From Candidatus Latescibacterota bacterium (GTDB lineage Bacteria; Latescibacterota; UBA2968; UBA8231): 64,000 bases of DNA. The stretch's first letter is position 1. The number at the start of each line of letters is the position of its first letter. The translations under genes and the position numbers were made by a program. Shown in pieces: positions 49,819-60,022 of this stretch. The DNA lies in contig JAJEFJ010000014.1 of assembly GCA_022820485.1 (NCBI GenBank), positions 98,630-162,629 on the forward strand, given 5' to 3'. The notes beneath the pieces were generated by a model. That model did not search any database. It had not been told where the DNA came from and saw only the letters and a list, made by a program, of their open reading frames with translations.

Positions 49819-51252
49819 ATGATGCAGACACAACCGGGGAAGACTATTAAATGGTCTAGGAAAACCGTCATATTCCTTAACATCCTTTTGGTTCTTATCC
49901 CCTTTCTACTGCTCATAGGACTAGAGATCTATTTACGTCATATTAATTACGGCCTTGATGACAGGCTATTTATCCCTCGAAGCTCTTCTTTTACGTACCA
50001 ACTTAATCAGGAGTTGTACCGAAAATACTATTCAATTGATAATCCGATGCTTAAACAGCTAATTCCCGCGATAAGCATGAAACAGCAGAAATCCGCAAAG
50101 GATTTTCGCATCTTCTGTCTTGGAGGCTCAACGACAAGAGGGCCGTTTCCCATGCTACTTCAGGAATTATTAAAACGTTCCAACGTGGATAAAACGGTAG
50201 AAGTGGTTAACCTAGGAATAGATACCTTTAATAGTTATCAAGTTCTCGACATCGCGAAAAAACTTCCTCAGTATGATCCCGACCTTTTGATCATTTATAT
50301 GGGACACAACGAAATTTATGGACCAGTTGGCGTGGCATCGAATGTGGCATTGGGCACGTCTCGCGAAGTAATCAATCTGATTTTGCGATTGCGCGAAATA
50401 AAGATATTTCAGCTAGCAAACAACTTTTACGCAAAATTAAGAGCGCGTTCTAATCGAGTTGAAACGGAACAATCGCCCTATAAAATGATGGTAAGCAGTT
50501 CTCTTGCCCCTCGTCATCCTCTACGGGAGCAAGCCATTGAGAATTTCAGGGGAAATCTCCATGAGCTTATCTCTATTGCAAAGCGCCATCAAATCCCGGT
50601 GATTTTAGGGACGATCGTTTCCAATCTTCGAGATTGGCGTCCATTTGATTCAGAACCACCGCCCTCTTCCCTCGATGTTACTCAATGGCAACAGTTATTA
50701 GAGAATGGCAAGGCTGCATTTGAACAAAATCATCTGGAAGAGGCGGAACGTATCTACCAGACAGCAATTGAACTTTTCCCAGCTCATGCCCAAACTCATT
50801 TTGATCTAGGTCATGTTTACCTTGCCGAGGGACATCAAGATAAAGCTAAACGATCCTTCACCAGAGCAAGAGACTTGGATATTTTACCGATCAGAGCCCC
50901 ATCAGAGGTAAACGAAACCATAAAAAGTGTTGCCAAGGAAACAGACGTCATATTAGCGGACCTTGAAACCGCATTCGAGGATTGCGATCCCAAGAGTGTG
51001 ATTGGCAAACCAATGATTGTTGAACACCTGCATCCTTCAAATGAAGGATATTATTTAATTGCAAGCCACCTGACCCACATCATTCTTAAAGAAGGGTTTT
51101 TAACGGCGAGTAAAAAATTGGATTTTGATGATCCATCGTTAAAAAGGGAACTGGATATAGGGAAACTGGATAAAGACGACCTTGTTCGACTCAGACTTAT
51201 GTTGAAGATATGGCCATTTAACATCAACAATGCAGGCTATCAATATCCTTGA
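49819..51252 (+). CDS. Membrane-anchored SGNH hydrolase-like protein with TPR insertion
   Basis: 477 residues. One N-terminal membrane helix (about 16-38). SGNH blocks: LGGSTTRG with S104, LGIDTFNSY (132-140), MGHNEIYG with N164, and a late HLHPSNEGYY with catalytic His (about 408). A TPR-like segment (about 290-350; ARIYQTAIELFPAHAQTHF-like) is inserted before the final block. This layout occurs in proteins that act on cell-surface polysaccharide acyl groups, with the domain on the outer face of the membrane. Codons are clearly AT-richer than in all neighbours, which suggests acquisition by transfer. Substrate unknown. Confidence 0.85.
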   Translation: MMQTQPGKTIKWSRKTVIFLNILLVLIPFLLLIGLEIYLRHINYGLDDRLFIPRSSSFTYQLNQELYRKYYSIDNPMLKQLIPAISMKQQKSAKDFRIFCLGGSTTRGPFPMLLQELLKRSNVDKTVEVVNLGIDTFNSYQVLDIAKKLPQYDPDLLIIYMGHNEIYGPVGVASNVALGTSREVINLILRLREIKIFQLANNFYAKLRARSNRVETEQSPYKMMVSSSLAPRHPLREQAIENFRGNLHELISIAKRHQIPVILGTIVSNLRDWRPFDSEPPPSSLDVTQWQQLLENGKAAFEQNHLEEAERIYQTAIELFPAHAQTHFDLGHVYLAEGHQDKAKRSFTRARDLDILPIRAPSEVNETIKSVAKETDVILADLETAFEDCDPKSVIGKPMIVEHLHPSNEGYYLIASHLTHIILKEGFLTASKKLDFDDPSLKRELDIGKLDKDDLVRLRLMLKIWPFNINNAGYQYP

Positions 51253-51287
51253 ATTGAAAAGAAAATTTCCGCTAGATTGCCCCTTTC

Positions 51288-52730
51288 TCAGACAGGCAAT
51301 GGCGTGAATTGCAGGCTGTACAGATCGGCGTCGCTGAGGGCGAAGCGCAGGCGCACTGGTTTGCCGGCTAGGCTGCGGACGTCGGCGGTGCCCTTCCAAG
51401 AGACCATGCGGTCTAGGTAATCGCCGTAGATCTCGTCGCAGTCGCGCAGGGCATACCCCTTCAACGCCTTGCCATTGCCGTCTTGGATCTCGACGCGCAC
51501 TGAACCGGCGGCGGAAGTGCCTAGGTTCAGGCTTAGGGCACCGCCCTCGAAGGTGAAAGGCCGCGTGATTAGCTCGCCTCCCTTCAGCGGCGCGTTGGCG
51601 GAGACGAAGCCGTCCACGCGCACCGTGAAGCGACGCAGCCGGCAGGCGTCGCCGCGGTAGTAGTCCTCGGTGGTAAAGATCGACAGCTCCTGCGGCGCGG
51701 TCGGCAGGTCGTTGGCCGTCTCCAGAATGCCCCAGGCCGTCATGTTGTTGCGGTTCTCCCAGCGCTCCGGCTGCAGCCCGGGCCGCACGAAGGCCTCGCT
51801 CCAGCGCTTGAAGTGCAGGCCGTCGCGGCTGGTCATGTACACCGCGTCCGAGACGCCGTGGGCCGTGTTGCCGGGGATGCCGCGGTCCGGAACAAAGCGC
51901 TTGGGGAAGCCCATGTAGATGTGCGGGGCCCGGTGGTAAGGGGTCACCGCGTTCGTGTAGAGGTGTTCGACTGGGGCGTCGCCGAAGTCGAGCCACTGCG
52001 GCTTCGTCCACCGGCGGAAGTCCTTCGAGATGCAGGTCATGATGTTGCGCACGCGCACGCCGTCGGGGTAGATGGAGTCGCGGTGGTAGTCGACGTAGCA
52101 GCCGCGTAGCGGGTCGTAGAAAGCGAGGTTCAGCGAGTCGAAGGCACCCTCGGTGATCACCGGCTTTTCCGACAGCAGGCTCCAATGCACGCCGTCGGCC
52201 GACTTAAAGGCGTAGAGGGCCTGCTCCTTGGCGGAGCGCGCCAGCGCACTCCCCAAGGCTTTGTACTCTTCCCCCTCCCGGCAGTCCGGGTTGCGGTCGC
52301 GGAAGGGCGCGAAGTTGTGCGCGCCGATGCCGTCCCAGACGATGTTGTTGCGCGTTGATCCCTGATAGTTGACCAAGCCCAGCTCCGGCCGGTACCACTC
52401 GATGCCGTCGCGGCTTTCGGCGTAGCATACGACCGGCCGGTAGTGGTTGCCTGACGGGTCGTAGTGCGAGCCGCGATAGTAGGCGCGGAACAGCTTGCCG
52501 TCTTGGAATACCGTGTGGTAGGCGCTGGTGTTGCCCTCCCACGGCACGTCGTGGTCGATCGCCACGTTCCGCGGCACCGGCTTCTGCAGGCGCAGTTCGA
52601 CGTTGGACAGCCGCTCGATCAGGTAGTCGTCGACGAACAGTTCGCGCCGGTCGCCCAGCTCGATGACGCCCGCCGGGGTGCTGCTCGCGGTCTTTTTCTT
52701 CGTCAGTTTCGCGCTCTTGCTCTTGGCCAT
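51288..52730 (-). CDS. Five-bladed beta-propeller glycosidase-like protein (GH32/43/68-type)
   Basis: 480 residues, no signal peptide; a Lys/Ser-rich N-terminus (1-18) precedes the domain. ELGDRRELFVDDYLI opens a domain common in planctomycete-type sugar-degradation clusters. Blade-like repeats follow: FRAYYRGSHYDPSG, VVCYAESRDGIEWYRPELG, YAFKSADGVHWSLLSE, MTSRDGLHFKRWSEAF. A C-terminal beta-sandwich (about 385-480) has VRVEIQDGNGKALKG. The repeated S-x-D-G-x-x-W units are typical of GH32/43-like propellers. Catalytic residues cannot be assigned with confidence. Last gene of the minus-strand cluster from the M20 peptidase. Confidence 0.75.
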   Translation of the reverse strand: MAKSKSAKLTKKKTASSTPAGVIELGDRRELFVDDYLIERLSNVELRLQKPVPRNVAIDHDVPWEGNTSAYHTVFQDGKLFRAYYRGSHYDPSGNHYRPVVCYAESRDGIEWYRPELGLVNYQGSTRNNIVWDGIGAHNFAPFRDRNPDCREGEEYKALGSALARSAKEQALYAFKSADGVHWSLLSEKPVITEGAFDSLNLAFYDPLRGCYVDYHRDSIYPDGVRVRNIMTCISKDFRRWTKPQWLDFGDAPVEHLYTNAVTPYHRAPHIYMGFPKRFVPDRGIPGNTAHGVSDAVYMTSRDGLHFKRWSEAFVRPGLQPERWENRNNMTAWGILETANDLPTAPQELSIFTTEDYYRGDACRLRRFTVRVDGFVSANAPLKGGELITRPFTFEGGALSLNLGTSAAGSVRVEIQDGNGKALKGYALRDCDEIYGDYLDRMVSWKGTADVRSLAGKPVRLRFALSDADLYSLQFTPLPV

Positions 52731-52778
52731 CTCTGGTTTCCTTTCTGTATTGCGGGCTACCCTGCCGACGATCGGTCT

Positions 52779-54740
52779 TCAGATCTGGGTCAGGAAGCTG
52801 CCCGTGTGCCCGGTGGCATAGTCAATCATCAGGAACACCCCGGCCCCGACGATCTCGCCTAGGATCAGGCCCAGAAAGAAGGGCCGCAGGTTGCGGTAGA
52901 GGCGTACACCGCCGTAGCGCAGGATCACCAGCTTCAGGAACCAAGCCAGCAGGGCGCTACAGAAGATGTGGCCCGTCTTCCAATTGGCGGCGATCGTGAA
53001 CCCGAGCGGGTTGAGGGGCCACCACAGGAAGTGGTGGCGCGCCCACATGAGCGCCGCCATCACGCCCGCCCCGATGCCCATGAACTGATAGGCGTCCCAG
53101 CGCGGGCCTTCGGGTTCGGCAGCGATGCGCGGGGCCATGTCCATGGGGCCGAAGTGGGTGGACTGCCAGGAGAAGAACAGGGGGTTGAGGTTGATGCCGC
53201 CGTACTCGTACGCCATGACCAAGGTGACGTAGGAGGAGCCCGCTAGGCTGACTAGGATAGCTAGGACAATGGCCCAGAACAGCCGGCGCTTCTGGCTGCG
53301 GATCATTTCGCTCATCTTCAGCCCGTTGGCGACCGAGGCCATCACAAAGGAGCGGACCTCGGCGTGCCAGCCGTAGGAGAAGCCGAGCGCCACCAGGCCC
53401 TGGGTGCCGATGGAGGAGGTGCCGACCGCGGAGATCGCAAAGGTCGAGGTCATCAGGGGCGGACGCATGGCCGGGATGCCGCCCTCGGCGACCACCCGCG
53501 TCAGCGCCATGAACAGGACCATGGCACCGAAGACGAACAGCAGCGCCACCGGGAAGGGCAGGCCGATCGCCGACAGCCAGATGGCGACAGTTAGCAGGCC
53601 GGCGAGCAGCCCGAAAAACGCCTGTCGGTAGGAGAGGATTTCGCCGCTGTCATTGACCCCCCGCAACCCGCCGACGGCCTTCGCCACCACATCGCGCAGG
53701 TGCCGGCGTGCCACCCACAGCCCGACGACGACGAAGGCGATCATCGCCCCGAGACCTTGGTGGGCGAGTAAGGGATCTTCGGAGTAGAAGTCGATCCGCT
53801 GCGTGCTCTGCACGCCGAGCGTGTTGAAGATGCCCCGCTGCAGCCTGACGAGGACGTAGAAGACCCAGATCGAGGCCGAGATGTCGAGGTTGACGAAATA
53901 GAAGAACCCGGTCCAGGGCGGGCTGAACCAGAAGCTGAGCCAAGTGTTGCCGAACAGGGGCACGCCCACGGCGCGCTCGAAGCGGGGAAACTCCGGAAAG
54001 TAGGAGTGCATGCCGTTGATGCTCAACAGCAGAAAGGAGACGGCGAAGCCCAGCCACATGACCTTGTTGGTGAAGAACGAGCGGCCCACAGCGCCGCCGC
54101 CCTCTTGCCGCATCATTTCCATCGGCACCTGCACCAGCGCGTAGCTGAGCTTCTCGTTATCGACCCACTGCTTGCGCAGAATGACCATCGCGCAGATCAT
54201 CGCGAAGGCGAGGGCGAGAAAGAAGCCGAACCACAGGCTCAGCGGCACGACCCAGGCACCCCAGGGGATCGAGGCCCCCTCGGGCAGCCCCTCAAAAAAG
54301 TAGCGGGCCACGTTCTCGCCGCGCGGGATCATCCACTGGGGGATGTACTGATTGTAGAGGGAATCCCAGTTGTTCTCGGGCGTGGCGTAGTAGGTTGACC
54401 CGAGGAGGCAGGGGATCATGAACTGGGTGAAGCCCATGCCGGGGATGCAGCAGGCCACCACCAGCATGATGTAGATGGTGATCAGTTCCGCCCGGGTCAG
54501 CGCCAGCCATCGGTGGAGGAGGCCGACCGCGCCGCTGGCCAAGACGAGGAAGAAAAATAAGAAGAGAGCGGCTGGGGTGCTGAAGTTGAGAGTCAGGTAG
54601 GAACCTTGGATCGCATTCGTCGCATAGGTATCGCAGATGTTGAGCACCAGAGCCAGCACCGCCCCGATCAGGATGCCCCGCAGAGGGATCCCCCGTAGAT
54701 CCCGCGCCTGCTGTCGGTCCCCCTGCGGAGGTGCCGTCAT
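52779..54740 (-). CDS. DUF6785-type polytopic membrane protein
   Basis: 653 residues from the ATG at 54740; the TGATG overlap with the Ldh_2 stop supports this start over the longer frame. About 14 membrane helices are apparent. Segments TRAELITIYIMLVVACCIPGMG, NYQYIPQWMIP-like YNQYIPQWMIPRGE and NPLGFTIAANWKTGHIFCSA-type loops are characteristic of the DUF6784/DUF6785 family, which has an OPT-transporter-like look. Function is not established; transport of a compound handled by the neighbouring enzymes is plausible. It is the fourth gene of the minus-strand cluster. Confidence 0.83.
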   Translation of the reverse strand: MTAPPQGDRQQARDLRGIPLRGILIGAVLALVLNICDTYATNAIQGSYLTLNFSTPAALFLFFFLVLASGAVGLLHRWLALTRAELITIYIMLVVACCIPGMGFTQFMIPCLLGSTYYATPENNWDSLYNQYIPQWMIPRGENVARYFFEGLPEGASIPWGAWVVPLSLWFGFFLALAFAMICAMVILRKQWVDNEKLSYALVQVPMEMMRQEGGGAVGRSFFTNKVMWLGFAVSFLLLSINGMHSYFPEFPRFERAVGVPLFGNTWLSFWFSPPWTGFFYFVNLDISASIWVFYVLVRLQRGIFNTLGVQSTQRIDFYSEDPLLAHQGLGAMIAFVVVGLWVARRHLRDVVAKAVGGLRGVNDSGEILSYRQAFFGLLAGLLTVAIWLSAIGLPFPVALLFVFGAMVLFMALTRVVAEGGIPAMRPPLMTSTFAISAVGTSSIGTQGLVALGFSYGWHAEVRSFVMASVANGLKMSEMIRSQKRRLFWAIVLAILVSLAGSSYVTLVMAYEYGGINLNPLFFSWQSTHFGPMDMAPRIAAEPEGPRWDAYQFMGIGAGVMAALMWARHHFLWWPLNPLGFTIAANWKTGHIFCSALLAWFLKLVILRYGGVRLYRNLRPFFLGLILGEIVGAGVFLMIDYATGHTGSFLTQI

Positions 54741-55798
54741 CACTGCGACCAAGTCTGAGGATCTAGCCCAAGGCTCCGTGCGGCCTCGATGATGTAACCC
54801 CAAGTCGTGTCGTCGATGGGAATTCCTTCTTCTTGGCGCTGGCGTCCCGTGCGGTATTCAGGGTCGCCGGGCAGCAGGATCTCGCCGATGTGCGGATCGA
54901 CGCGGCTGGTGGATACGTGGCGGATTAGGCTTTCAAGTTCGTCGAAGTAGGAGTCCATTTCGACGAAGTGCTCGATGTTGTACACCGTCAGGTGCAGCCC
55001 GTTGCTCTGCATGACGGTCTCGCCGTTGGCACAGCCCTGACCGCTGAGGGCCCCGCCTAGAATCTCTACTATCATACTCAGGCAGTAACCCTTATAGGCC
55101 ACCGGGCCGCCGAAAGGCAGAATCGCGCCGGGCGGGTCGCCGACAAATGCCTCTGGATCGGTAGAGGGGTTGCCATCGTGGTCGATGATTCGGCCCTCGG
55201 GTAGCTGTTCGCCGCGGTTGTGGGCGACGCGCACCTTGCCCTCGGCGCAGACTGAGGTGGTCATATCGACCAAGATCGGGTCGGCGTTGCGGCGCGGCGC
55301 GGCGCAGGATATGGGATTGGTGCTGAGCTTGCCGTCGATTCCACCGTAGGGAGCGATCTGCCGCCCGAGATGACCGGCGTTGCAAAAGGCTAGGCCAATC
55401 ATGCCTTGGCGGGCGACCTGTAGCGGATAGGCCCCCACCCGGCCAACGTGCCCGCAGTTGCGCAGCGTGGCGGTAGCGACCCCGTACTGGGCGGCCTTGT
55501 CGATGGCTAGCTGGGTAGCGAACGTCCCGCCGATCTGGCCCATAGTGCCGCCGCCATCGACGACCACGGTGCAGGGTCTTTCGCTGACGATAGAAGGCTG
55601 GCCTTGGGGATCAAAGGTGCCGTCTTGGATTTGTTCGATGTATTCGTAGAGGCGCAGGCTGCCGTGCGAGTCGTGCCCGTAGAGAGAGGACTCGACTAAG
55701 TGATCGGTCACGGCGCGGGCGCTGGCAGGAGGGCAGCCGGCGGTCTCGAAAAGCTGGTAGCCTATCTGGCGCAGGTCGTCGGGTTTTATGTGCGGCAT
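54740..55798 (-). CDS. Malate/L-lactate dehydrogenase (Ldh_2) family oxidoreductase
   Basis: 352 residues from the ATG at 55798, which overlaps the PhyH stop as TAATG. The Ldh_2 family reduces or oxidises 2-keto/2-hydroxy acids with NAD(P). Visible motifs: SSLYGHDSHGSLRL (conserved His), NCGHVGRVGAYP (catalytic His region), NPISCAAPR, VDMTTSVCAEGKVRVA and YKGYCLSMIVEILGGALSG. Length is normal (330-360). Coupled with PhyH upstream and the membrane protein downstream, it probably acts on a hydroxy acid made in the same pathway. Substrate unknown. Confidence 0.92.
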   Translation of the reverse strand: MPHIKPDDLRQIGYQLFETAGCPPASARAVTDHLVESSLYGHDSHGSLRLYEYIEQIQDGTFDPQGQPSIVSERPCTVVVDGGGTMGQIGGTFATQLAIDKAAQYGVATATLRNCGHVGRVGAYPLQVARQGMIGLAFCNAGHLGRQIAPYGGIDGKLSTNPISCAAPRRNADPILVDMTTSVCAEGKVRVAHNRGEQLPEGRIIDHDGNPSTDPEAFVGDPPGAILPFGGPVAYKGYCLSMIVEILGGALSGQGCANGETVMQSNGLHLTVYNIEHFVEMDSYFDELESLIRHVSTSRVDPHIGEILLPGDPEYRTGRQRQEEGIPIDDTTWGYIIEAARSLGLDPQTWSQ

Positions 55799-56613
55799 TA
55801 GTTGGTTGCTCCCTCGAGGACGCGCTCGATTTCCCGTTCCCAAGTCCCAGCGACGCGCACGCCGTATTCGGCTTGGCCACCCGTGGCTTCCGGCCCCACC
55901 AAGGTGGGCTGGCCGCGTTTTTGGCCGATGAGGTTGGCGCGCTCGACGCAGGCCGTGTGCAGGAAGTGGAAGGCAAGTCCGGCGCGCTCGCGGTTGGTGG
56001 TATTCGCCTTGGTAGCGTGGGCGGTGCCGTAGCAGAAGAAGACGACGCCACCGGCCTTTAGCTCAATGGGCACGGCGCGCTCCTCGGGCACTTGGCAGTG
56101 GATGTGGTGATCGGAGTAAGGATCGCGGTCGTGCGGGTATTCTTCTTTGAAGGAGTCATGCACGACGTGAATGGTGCCATTTTCGATGGTTGCGTCGTGA
56201 ACAGCAACCCACATGGCAGTGCCTTTTAAAGGGTCGTCTATTTTGAAATAGGCATTGTCTTGATGCCAGTCTGTGCCGATGCCGTGCCCGGCCGGCTTGA
56301 GAAACATCTGGTCTAGATGCAGGATGAAGGGCATGCCGATGAGTTGTGAGACGGCGACGGTGATTTTTTCGTCAAAGGGCAGGGCGCGAATGAGATCGCT
56401 TTTGTCGTACAGGGGAATCAGTTGCAAGTTGACCTTGGTGGTGGAGGGAGTCTTGCTGTCGCCTTCGGTGGCGACATTGCGGACCAAGCCTTCGCGTTTG
56501 AAGCGTTCGACTTCGGCTTGTATGGCTCGGACTTCGCGGGAGTCAAAAAAGTCGGGAACAGCAGTGTAGCCGTGATTTTTGAAATGGGTTACTTGATCGT
56601 GGGAGAGAGACAC
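55798..56613 (-). CDS. Phytanoyl-CoA dioxygenase (PhyH) family oxygenase
   Basis: 271 residues. This copy has an intact Fe(II) triad: H117 and D119 in DWHQDNAYF, distal H199 in GTAHATKANTT, and the 2-oxoglutarate-binding R210 in NRERAGLAFHF. PhyH enzymes hydroxylate unactivated carbons of small molecules using 2-oxoglutarate and O2. The opening LSHDQVTHFKNHGYTAVPDFF is typical. The TAA overlaps the Ldh_2 ATG, so product hydroxylation followed by oxidation by Ldh_2 is a sensible pathway, but inferred. It lies 33 bases downstream of the M20 peptidase gene. Confidence 0.93.
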   Translation of the reverse strand: MSLSHDQVTHFKNHGYTAVPDFFDSREVRAIQAEVERFKREGLVRNVATEGDSKTPSTTKVNLQLIPLYDKSDLIRALPFDEKITVAVSQLIGMPFILHLDQMFLKPAGHGIGTDWHQDNAYFKIDDPLKGTAMWVAVHDATIENGTIHVVHDSFKEEYPHDRDPYSDHHIHCQVPEERAVPIELKAGGVVFFCYGTAHATKANTTNRERAGLAFHFLHTACVERANLIGQKRGQPTLVGPEATGGQAEYGVRVAGTWEREIERVLEGATN

Positions 56614-56646
56614 GGATGGGTCCTTGTCTTGTACTGGGGGGTGGGA

Positions 56647-58059
56647 CTACGTTGCGCGCCGAGATGCTTGCGCCAACTCGCATAAGAGCGCGGCCGCAGT
56701 GCGGATGCCGCGGTGAAAATCGCGCATAGAAAAGCGCTCGTTGGGGCCATGCCAATTGTCGGTGATTTGTCCTAGGCCGATGAGCAGGACCGGAGCCCCA
56801 GTCGCCGCGGCAAAATCGACGACGATGGGGATGGAGCCGCCCTCGCGAGTAAACACCGGCTCAACTTCGAATCCCTTGCGCATTGCCTCAAGTGCTGGTT
56901 CGACTAGTGGGTGGTCTAAGTCCAAGTAGTAAGCCGGTGAGCAATGCTGGTTTTTGAACTCGACGCGGGTGTCTGCGGGCAGCCGAGCGCGGATGTGTCC
57001 TTCGAGGGCCGCTTGGATGCACTCGGGATCTTGGTCGGGCACTAATCGGCAAGAGATGGCCGCTCGGGCGACAGCCGGAATGACGGTGCGCGGACTGCCG
57101 CCGCTGAGGAGGTTGATGTCGAGCGTGGGACGAGTCCAGCGCCTTTCGAGGATGGAGAACTCCTGCTCTCCCACCAGCGAGGGCACGCCCAAGGTGCGAC
57201 AATAGGCATCTTCGTCAACCGCGAGGGCGGCATAGAGGCTTTTTTCGCGGGCCGAAAGCGGCTGCACCCCCTCGTAGAAACCGGGCACAGTAATGTGCCC
57301 TTCGGCGTCAATGAGGCCGGCCAAGGCGTTGACGAGAAGTTGATTGGGATTGTAGATAACGCCGCCGAAAAGGCCGGAATGCACGTCCTGCACCGGACCA
57401 AAAACCTCGACCTCGGTATAGACGATACCGCGCAGACCCACAGTCAGCGAGGGCTGGTTCGGCCCGTACATGCTGGTATCGGAAATCACCGTACAGAGCA
57501 CCGGGGCAAATTCGTCAAGCCCGCCCTCGGCCACAAATTGGCTCAATGCCGCGCTACCGCATTCCTCCTCGCCTTCGATCAGGAAAACCAGATTGAACGG
57601 AAGCTGATTCCCATTGGCGAAGACGACTTCGGCCGCCTTCAGATGCGCGAAACAGGGACCCTTATTGTCGCTGGCCCCCCGGGCGATTAGGAAGCCGTCC
57701 TGCTCCTCGGCGGCAAAGGGATCCACCTCCCAAGCCGAGCGCGGATTGTCCACTCCTTGGACATCGTAATGGCCGTAGATCAAGACGGTGGGGCGGTCCG
57801 GCGAGAACGCGGGGCTGCGGGCGAGAACCAAGGGATTGGTATCGGGCCTCACTTGGACCTTCTCGACCGCAAACCCCATTTGGTCGAATTGGCCGACGAG
57901 GAAATCGGCCGCCTGAGCGAGGCCGTCGCCTGTGCTAGCATCGGCCCCAGCACTGACGCTGGGGATGCGGATAAAGGATTTCAGTTGTTCGATATAGGCC
58001 CGCTGCTGCTCGTCGATGCACAGCAGCGCTTTTTCCAAGGCTACGCCTTGCTCTCGCAT
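56647..58059 (-). CDS. M20 family metallopeptidase / dipeptidase
   Basis: 470 residues from the ATG at 58059; the longer frame to 58116 adds a Gly/Arg-rich stretch. Metal ligands of the M20 family: H97 and D99 in IYGHYDVQ, D131 in RGASDNKG, catalytic E164 and E165 in IEGEEECGS, then SDTSM and the late NWHGPNERF His. A dimerisation insert (about 205-320) contains QDVHSGLFGG. This fits the carnosinase/dipeptidase subgroup, cytoplasmic. First gene of the minus-strand run leading to PhyH and Ldh_2, though coupling is looser (33-base gap). Confidence 0.92.
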   Translation of the reverse strand: MREQGVALEKALLCIDEQQRAYIEQLKSFIRIPSVSAGADASTGDGLAQAADFLVGQFDQMGFAVEKVQVRPDTNPLVLARSPAFSPDRPTVLIYGHYDVQGVDNPRSAWEVDPFAAEEQDGFLIARGASDNKGPCFAHLKAAEVVFANGNQLPFNLVFLIEGEEECGSAALSQFVAEGGLDEFAPVLCTVISDTSMYGPNQPSLTVGLRGIVYTEVEVFGPVQDVHSGLFGGVIYNPNQLLVNALAGLIDAEGHITVPGFYEGVQPLSAREKSLYAALAVDEDAYCRTLGVPSLVGEQEFSILERRWTRPTLDINLLSGGSPRTVIPAVARAAISCRLVPDQDPECIQAALEGHIRARLPADTRVEFKNQHCSPAYYLDLDHPLVEPALEAMRKGFEVEPVFTREGGSIPIVVDFAAATGAPVLLIGLGQITDNWHGPNERFSMRDFHRGIRTAAALLCELAQASRRAT

Positions 58060-58093
58060 CGCTTCTCTGTTCTTTGATCGTCCTCCCGACCCT

Positions 58094-58279
58094 TCAGCTT
58101 GCCCACCAGCGCGCATCTCGGCCAGTGGTAGTGCTCTTGCTGAGGTCGGGTTTATTCATTAGCTTCTTGCAACGCAAAAATTGACAAAAATTGAGAATCA
58201 AGTCCGATTTGCCCGCCTTGCCCGCTTCCCGCAACTGTGCAATATAAGTTTTTACATCGGGCTGTAAAGTTCCGTTCAT
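58094..58279 (-). CDS. Possible small protein upstream of the M20 peptidase gene
   Basis: 61 residues: an opening LQPDVKTYIAQLREAGKAG with helical character, then a basic C-terminus. AGGGAAG is close to the ATG. No family is recognised. It fills most of the space between the M20 and gapA starts and would be the first gene of the minus-strand unit. It could equally be chance open frame. Confidence 0.3.
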   Translation of the reverse strand: MNGTLQPDVKTYIAQLREAGKAGKSDLILNFCQFLRCKKLMNKPDLSKSTTTGRDARWWAS

Positions 58280-58323
58280 CTTCCCTTTGGATAGCCGTAT
58301 AACCCGTAGCGATGAGCGGTTGA

Positions 58324-59376
<1,053 letters not shown>

Positions 59377-59424
59377 CCCAATACGAGACCCTGCGACTTA
59401 GGCGGAGACAGAAAGGCAAAACGC

Positions 59425-59910
59425 ATGTTTGAGGAAGTCTGGAGAGCGTACGAAGAAAACGAACTAAGCCACAGCGCGGCGCATCACCTGATGGCGATTC
59501 ACGAGTTGCGCGAGATGCATGGCTACGCCCGCGTCTCGGATATCGCCAAGCACCTGAGCATCACCAAAGGCAGCGTCTCGACGGCCATGAAGCACCTCAA
59601 GGAACGCGGCTATGTGCAAGAGGACCTCAACCGCTTCCTCGAACTTACCGAACAGGGCTTGAGAGTGGTGCAGGAGGTCGAGGAAACGCGCTTGGTCGTG
59701 CAGCGGTTCCTCAGAGACGCCCTCGGTATGGACGAGGACGACGCCATGATCGACGCCTGTAAGGTCGAGCACCTAATCAGCACGGAAGCGCGGATGCGGT
59801 TGGTCCATTTTCTGCGCGTGTTGTTTTCGGAAAAACCGGCGGCCAATGGGTTCCTCCAGATGTTCCGCGAAGATGCCCTAGAGCTCCGCAATGGCGACGT
59901 GAAAGCGTGA
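59425..59910 (+). CDS. DtxR/MntR-family metal-dependent repressor
   Basis: 161 residues. The winged helix occupies about 15-80 (YARVSDIAKHLSITKGSVSTAMKHL is the HTH), followed by the dimerisation/metal domain. Primary-site ligands C112, E115 and H116 in ACKVEHLIS correspond to DtxR C102, E105 and H106. Ancillary-site positions appear changed: T88 for DtxR H79, V92 for E83 and a non-His at the H98 position. No SH3-like third domain, so it is MntR-sized. It probably senses Fe2+ or Mn2+ and represses metal-uptake genes elsewhere or the transporter downstream. Confidence 0.88.
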   Translation: MFEEVWRAYEENELSHSAAHHLMAIHELREMHGYARVSDIAKHLSITKGSVSTAMKHLKERGYVQEDLNRFLELTEQGLRVVQEVEETRLVVQRFLRDALGMDEDDAMIDACKVEHLISTEARMRLVHFLRVLFSEKPAANGFLQMFREDALELRNGDVKA

Positions 59911-59995
59911 AACCTCTGCGAGGACATCTACAGCTTCCCCATAGTTGCTCTAGCAGAGAGTGAGTACGGGCTAGGTCGCAAAAACTGCACGGATC

Positions 59996-60022
59996 GGGTC
60001 GGATGTCGTCCGGCCCTTTTTT
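59996..60022 (+). terminator. Intrinsic terminator / possible attenuator before the SLC10A7-like gene
   Basis: GGGTCGGA pairs with TCCGGCCC (one G-U) around loop TGTCG, followed by six T residues that run straight into the ATG at 60023. It ends the gapA-dtxR unit. Because it occupies the usual ribosome-site position of the next gene, it may instead be an attenuator that must be bypassed. The 85 bases before it also contain a CTCTGC/GCAGAG pairing that could be an alternative fold. Confidence 0.75.

Noticed and set aside
51139..52185. 348-codon minus frame over the glycosidase-like gene
   Set aside because: Same-strand shadow rich in Arg/Pro/Leu; the real frame has blade repeats.
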